A stretch of 64,000 bases of DNA from assembly GCF_000372725.1 (NCBI RefSeq), contig NW_005201259.1, positions 266,881 through 330,880 of the forward strand, in the 5' to 3' direction. The notes under the pieces were generated by a model. That model was not told the origin of the DNA. It saw only the letters and a program-made list of their open reading frames with translations, and made no database searches. This DNA comes from Emiliania huxleyi CCMP1516. Taxonomy: Eukaryota > Haptophyta > Isochrysidales > Noelaerhabdaceae. Shown in pieces: positions 59,084 to 64,000 of this stretch. A program made the translations under genes and the position numbers. Numbering within the stretch: the first letter of the stretch is position 1; each line of letters starts with the position of its first letter.

Positions 59084-61551
59084 ATGCGCGACGCGTTCGG
59101 CCTCTTCCGCGGGTGGTGCCGCGCCGCTCCCTCGTGCCTCGAGTACGTGCCCGTAGCTGCTCCCGGCGGCGCGCTGGACACCCGCGCGCTGGCCTGCTCC
59201 CGTTGCCGCTGTCAGCCGCAGCAGCACCAGGCCGTCGACGTCGGGCCGGCCGGGTACGACCCTCACTCGCCGGAGCAAGTGGAGGCTCGTCGGCCGTACG
59301 ACGAGCGGCTGCAGTCGCCGGAGGAGCGCGCCGCCACCCGCAAGGCCCGCGGCGACGCCGCCTTTCGCGCGAAAAACTACCGCACGGCGTACGAGCACTA
59401 CACGGCGGCGCTCGAGGCGACGCCGTCGTCGCACACGCTGCTGGGGAATCGCGCGCAGGCGTACCTCAAGGTGGGCCGGCACGAGCTCGCGCGCGCCGAT
59501 GCGGAGGCCGCGACCACCCTCGCGCCAAGCTGGCCAAAGGGCTGGTACCGGCTCGGCTCAGCGCTCCGCGGGCTTGAGCGACCAGCCGAGGCGGTGGCGG
59601 CGTTCCGCCGCGCGACCGAGCTGGAGCCGACGTCCGAGGAGAGCCGGCGCGCGCTCGTGGCGGCCGAGCGCGACGCTGCGGCCGCCGAGGCGCTCGTGGT
59701 CGAGCTGGACAAGGCTCGCAAGGCGACGACGCGGAGACAGGCGTACGACGCAAAGACGGTGGCAGAGTACGACGCCAAGGTCAAGGCCAAGGCGGAGGGG
59801 CGCATCCGCGAGACGACCGAGTGGAGTGAGGAGCTGTCCAAGGAGTGGGAGAAGGAGTACGAGGCGAGCTGGACGCCGCCGCCCGGCGTACAGCTGCTCA
59901 CCCACACTGGCGGCGGAGGCGGCGAGGGCGGAGGCGGCGAGGGCGGAGGCGGCGAGGGCGGCGAGGGCGGAGGCGGCGAGGGGGGAGCCGGCGGAGGCGG
60001 CGGCGGAGGAGGTGGCGACGGAGAGCTGGTCCTCGAGGAGAACACCGCGGCGGGCACAGGCGGCGGCGGCGGCGGTGGGGATGGGGGTAGGGGAGGCGGG
60101 GGTGGGGACGGCGGCGGGGAGGAGGAGGAGGAGGAGGAGGAGCTACTGCTAGAGGAGAATGGCGAGGGGAGTGGCGTTGGTGCGGCCGCGGCTGCCAGCG
60201 GCGCGGATGGCGGCGGCGGCAGCGGCGCGGCGGCCGAGGCGGCGGCGGCGGCGGAGGAGGAGGAGGAGGAGGAGGACTCGGAGGACGACAACTACGTCTC
60301 CGACTCGAGCGACGACGAGGACAAGCGGCCGCCCGAGCAGTTCGATCTCTCCTCGAGCACGACCATCATGCTGCCGCCCCGCAACTACACGCTCGTGCAC
60401 GAGGACGGCAGGTTGCACAAGCGCGACAACTTCACGCCAATGTCCTTTGGGATGCAGCGCATTCACAACAACGCGGCTCCCGAGCCGGTGTGGGTGCAGA
60501 CGCAGAACGCGCGCTGGATGCAGGGCACGACCGAGGTGGTGGTGATTGCGCACACAGTGCCGCGCGACCAGATGCGAGCGGCGCTGCTCGATGTGCAGCT
60601 TGCGCCTCGCCAAGTCCACGTCGCCAGCCGCGCCACGGGTCAGGTCTTCTTGCACGGAGAGCTCGAGGAGCGCATCGACCCGCGCACCCTCGAGCCTCCC
60701 CACGACACGTCCCAAACACGTCCCCGACACGCCCCTCTGACACGTCCTGCAGGAGCGCATCGACCCGCGCACCTCGACGTGGCTGACGGACGGCACGCAC
60801 GTCACAATGACGCTGGTCAAGGCCAACCTCCAGATCTACGACGCGGGCAAGAAGGGCACCGCCGCCGACACACACTGGCACCGGCTGCTCACTACTGACC
60901 AGTGCGCACTACACGCCGAGACACAGCCGAGACACAGCCGAGACACAGCCGAGACACAGCCGAGACACAGCCGAGACACAGCCGAGACACAGCCGAGACC
61001 TGCTTACCTCACCGACAAGTGCGCGGCACGTCTCTTCGCGGCGTATCTCGGCTTTATCTCGCGGCAGACACGTCGAGATCGCGCGGCATGGTGAACGCCC
61101 CGACTCATTTCTGAACCACCTCTCCCCCCCTGATCCTTCCGGAGGTATGTTGAGCGAGGCATGGTGGACGCGGACTACTCGGAGCTGCCGGCGGAGCACA
61201 GACACAAGGCGCGCTTCCCACCCCGCCCCGCCTACCACCCCGACCCCCCACCCCGCTTTGCCCCGGACCACCTCCCGGCAGGCGAAGATGAGCGAGCTGG
61301 AGCGCAAGGAGAAGAAGCGGCAGGAGGAGCTCGCCAACGAGTGCGCGCTCTGCGGCAAGGACGTGCGCTTCTTTTGCGACTGCCGCTCGGGGGACAAGGA
61401 CTACGAGAAGCCGCTGCCAGAGGGCTGGAAGGACCCGCGGCTTGGCTTCTGCGACCCCATCTTCGACGGCGTCAACTACGACGCCGGCAAGAGCGCGCAG
61501 CTCCAGCCAAAGCCGGCGCCGCAGCCACGGCCGTACGCAGGCGGGCGGTGA
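59084..61551 (+). CDS. TPR-CS domain co-chaperone-like protein, 688 residues, four exons
   Basis: Exons 59084-60667, 60753-60901, 61145-61208 and 61282-61551 total 2,067 nt and close in frame. Order: N-terminal Cys/Gln segment; three TPR units (GDAAFRAKNYRTAYEHYTAA, TLLGNRAQAYLKVGRHELAR, WPKGWYRLGSALRGLERPAE); charged helix (VAEYDAKVKAKAEGRIRE); long Gly/Glu low-complexity part; acidic patch; then a CS/p23-like domain (EVVVIAHTVPRDQMRAALLD, VQLAPRQVHVASRATG, VFLHGELE|ERIDPRTSTWLTDG, MTLVKANLQIY) and a C-terminal Cys segment (CALCGKDVRFFCDC). TPR plus CS is typical of Hsp90 co-chaperones such as SGT1-like proteins. The first intron has a 22-bp exon duplication and apparent GA-AG ends; the third has a GC donor. 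Function inferred from domains. Confidence 0.75.
60668..60752 (+). other. TPR-CS gene intron with exon duplication and apparent GA-AG ends
   Basis: The segment starting GAGCGCATCGACCCGCGCAC is identical at 60668 and 60753. The spacer consists of CACGTCC-type repeats and ends CACGTCCTGCAG. Only a GA donor (CTCGAG|GAGCGC) with the CTGCAG acceptor gives a continuous CS domain; no GT or GC donor in phase was found. Confidence 0.7.
60909..61008. repeat. 11-bp intronic minisatellite (CCGAGACACAG)n
   Basis: About eight to nine perfect units lie in the second intron (60902-61144) of the TPR-CS gene. Same period and similar core as arrays in the SET and RecQ genes. Confidence 0.95.
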
Positions 61552-64000
61552 GTCGACCCGCTACTTTCCGTCTATGTACCATTTTGAACAGGGGCTGGCT
61601 GCCCCCCGGGGCACCGTAGCAACAAAACGCAGCGCATCAGGTGTCCTCTTCTCGATACCGACTATGATCTATACACACACTTTTCTTCATATCTGGGGCC
61701 TCCGGCGCCAGTGCGAAGTCTAGTCGCCCTAAACCACCCCGCCCTCCGGGCATACTCCGAACTCCCACACGACAACACACGCGCGGCCGGCGCCTCTCAT
61801 GCCCTTCTCCACGCACACCGCGTGAAAACTGCGCGTACGTCCCCGCGCGCACGCAAACACGCGCAGCGCCATTTCAGAGCTGTGCCATGTGCGTCTGCCC
61901 TGTGCTGGCGCCCCATGGCCGTCCCGCGCCGCCCGCACCAGCTGCGCGCCCCTCGCACTACCAGAGCAAGCCGCATATCCACTCACGCCGCGACGCGCGC
62001 GCCGCAGCACACCTCACCAGCACACCTGCGCCTTTTTGCGCCCTGTGCAGGCTCTGCAGACTGCTTCTGGCATCCCACAAGCGGCTGTACTAGGACGCGC
62101 CGCGAGTGCGACGGCACCGCGCAGGCCCAGGCGCGCACGCACGCCCGCACGCGCGCTCGCTCATCCGCCCAGTCTGCTGTGCACAGCCTGTCAGCCTGCC
62201 TGCACACACAGCATACAGCACCATGTGCACGCATACGCTTAGACGCAGCCCGCACCCCACTACAATAGCCTGCCTCACGCCTCACCACGCCGTCTCGCGC
62301 ACACCGCCAGCAGCCCGATCAGAGAAACTGCAGCGCGCGCCTCTGCGCGCCTGCAGCTTCTCTGCATTCTGAGACCTTCTCAATCCACCCCGCCGCCGCG
62401 CCTCCCCGGGCACACACCGCAGCAGTGAAGATGTGAGTCGAAGTATGGGATATCGACCGAGCCCGCGCCTGCCGCACACGTCTCCGTTTCTTTTTACTGC
62501 CAAAGCATAAAAAGAAAAAACACCACATGGCGAAAATCGTTTAACAAACAGCGACGACCAGCAGCAACGATTTACAGCAGCGTCCTGCCGAGTGTGTGTA
62601 GCACCGACGCAGACGCACCCCAGGCACTACACTACGACGGCTAGGCAGACCTCACCAGTCCGATAAGGATCAACTGGAAGGTTGAACCTCGAGCTTAGAC
62701 AGAACGGGCGCGACAGACTCCAGGGGAGATCGCGCTCTACTCGGGGCACCAAGGAGGAAAACCGAAACCGTTTGGGTGCCCCACAAAAACCCAAACGCTA
62801 CAATCTAAAAGTCACACCTCCCCCCCACGTCCCCCCCCCCCTTGGGGACGTAGCGCACGCCCTTACTCGGAGAGAGTGGGGGGGGAGGGGGGGTGGGGGA
62901 ATAGGAGGAGCCGTCGAGCTCGGAGTAAGGTCCACAGTAGAGAGACAGGCATTTAAGGCGTAACTTCACCCTCGCTCACCTTGAGTATATCTAGGCGCCC
63001 TGGTGCAGTCGGTCTTCGGATCAGCGGCCAGCTTCCCATCTAGGGCAGGGAACCCCCAGCGACGCTAGTGTGGCCTACGGTAGCCTCAGCTTGTACGCGA
63101 TCCCGGGGCAGGGGGGTGTGGACTCTAGAGCTCCAAGAAAGGATAGGGAGAGGAAGGGAGATTGGTGTGCCGGTTTTTCGCGTTAGCAATTTTTTTTTAT
63201 GATCTATACACAAGCGGGGCGATCTAATTTTCTAAATACTAAAAAATCGACCCGTAAACGGAAAGGGAATGCCGTGTACCCTGGGTGTACCACACAGGCC
63301 GCTCAGTGGCACTGAAAAGTGAAACGGTTACCAACACCCGGCTAAAACTATAGACTTAGGGTCAGCGGCCCAGGGGTGACGTCGAAGGACGAAGCGAATC
63401 CGAATGTCGAGTTTGACGGCCGGTGCCGTTGGCATCGGTGGATGGCATGCCGCATGCGGGGTCCTGGTCGCCAACGCCATAAAAAGCCCCGCGCCGGGTC
63501 TCGCTCTCAGCCTTAGGGGACCCCTAGGCTTAAAAGGGTGGGCCCTGGGGCGCCTGCGGCTTAAATGGCTTAAAACCGGCCCGGGCCGGTTTTAAGAGCT
63601 GCTGGGCCGCCGATTCCTTAAACGGTCTTAAACGCTTAAACGGTGCGGGAGAGCTCCCGAGGTCGATGGTCCGGGAGGCTCCCGGAGGCTCCCGGTAGAC
63701 GCCGGAGGCCGGGAAGCTGGCTACAGTCAGCTAGCACGCGTCCCCTATGCGAGTATGGCTCCTGTCAGTGCACCAGACTTACAGATGTGTCTTCAGAGGC
63801 GGATTTGTGCCTAATAACGGCAGTATTGGAGAAAACGGCGCGGAAAACCCAGCAGAGCCGAGACGCATGCCGGTGAGGGCGTGTGACTGTGAGGCCGATT
63901 TTCTTAAACGGTCTTAAAAGAGGGACCCCCGTGCCTGCAATCTCTTAAATGGCAATTTAAGCCCCCAAACCTCCTTATTTCTTAAAAAGCTCTTAAAAAA
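61552..64000. other. Gene-free end of the window
   Basis: 61730-62400 is rich in CACAC/GCGC short motifs. ATGATCTATACACA occurs at 61666 and 63199. Poly-G runs are at 62876-62896. From 63560 to the end, TTAAACGGTCTTAAA-type and CTTAAA motifs recur (63617, 63903, 63980). No convincing ORF or RNA gene was found. Confidence 0.55.

Noticed and set aside
62990-63130. Possible rRNA or 5S-like fragment
   Set aside because: Only short coincidental matches; no continuous rRNA core sequence could be recognised.

Overview
This 64 kb window is nuclear DNA of a microbial eukaryote with a very GC-rich, intron-containing, repeat-loaded genome. A haptophyte alga of the Emiliania/Gephyrocapsa or Chrysochromulina/Prymnesium type fits best (inference). 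Evidence: strong G/C use at third codon positions; short introns (about 42-240 nt), many with GC rather than GT donors; introns filled with 10-13 bp minisatellites; a small protein with a bipartite plastid leader followed by a twin-arginine thylakoid-lumen signal; a type II nuclear tRNA-Leu; and copia retrotransposon remains. No prokaryotic operons or viral blocks were seen.

Layout. 0-3 kb: broken Ty1/copia element, then an NKAPD1-like Arg/Lys-rich protein (+). 3.2-6 kb: COG0523/CobW (ZNG1-like) metal-chaperone GTPase (-), eight or more exons. 6.2-8.2 kb: three small inverted-repeat elements around a damaged PC-esterase-like gene (+). 8.3-11 kb: SET-domain/Rubisco-LSMT-like methyltransferase (-). 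11-14.1 kb: mostly repeats and one doubtful gene. 14.2-15.8 kb: thylakoid-lumen protein (+) and a YwbE-domain membrane protein (-). 16-18.8 kb: one orphan ORF, a hairpin, a fold-back element. 18.9-25.1 kb: NFKBIL1-like protein (+), ER J-domain protein with two PDZ domains (-), GT8 glycosyltransferase (-), small membrane protein (+). 25.5-31.5 kb: BLM-like RecQ helicase (+), many exons. 32.6-36.9 kb: EF-hand/IQ protein (+) and nucleotide-sugar-transporter-like protein (+). 37.2-41.5 kb: one gene encoding a fused SbcD-SbcC (Mre11-Rad50-like) nuclease/ATPase (-). 41.5-43.8 kb: nested repeats. 43.8-47.2 kb: DUF5710/ankyrin protein (+) and an atypical SDR epimerase-like gene (+). 47.2-49.7 kb: inverted-repeat element, tRNA-Leu(CAG), purine-rich DNA. 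49.7-50.5 kb: tail-anchored protein (+). 52.06-53.39 kb: a terminal-inverted-repeat element carrying a coiled-coil ORF. 54.6-59 kb: zinc-finger-like terminal exon and several repeat families. 59.1-61.6 kb: TPR-CS co-chaperone-like protein (+). 61.6-64 kb: no gene seen.

The most striking feature is shared by unrelated genes. Many introns are flanked by short direct repeats of exon sequence that include the splice site (AG|GT, AG|GC and apparently AG|GA), with a minisatellite or AT-rich palindrome between them. Splicing out one copy plus the spacer restores the conserved protein. This looks like intron birth by local duplication. Two DNA-repair proteins (RecQ and the SbcD-SbcC fusion) lie about 6 kb apart. 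Exon boundaries given exactly were checked by frame closure by hand; others are approximate.
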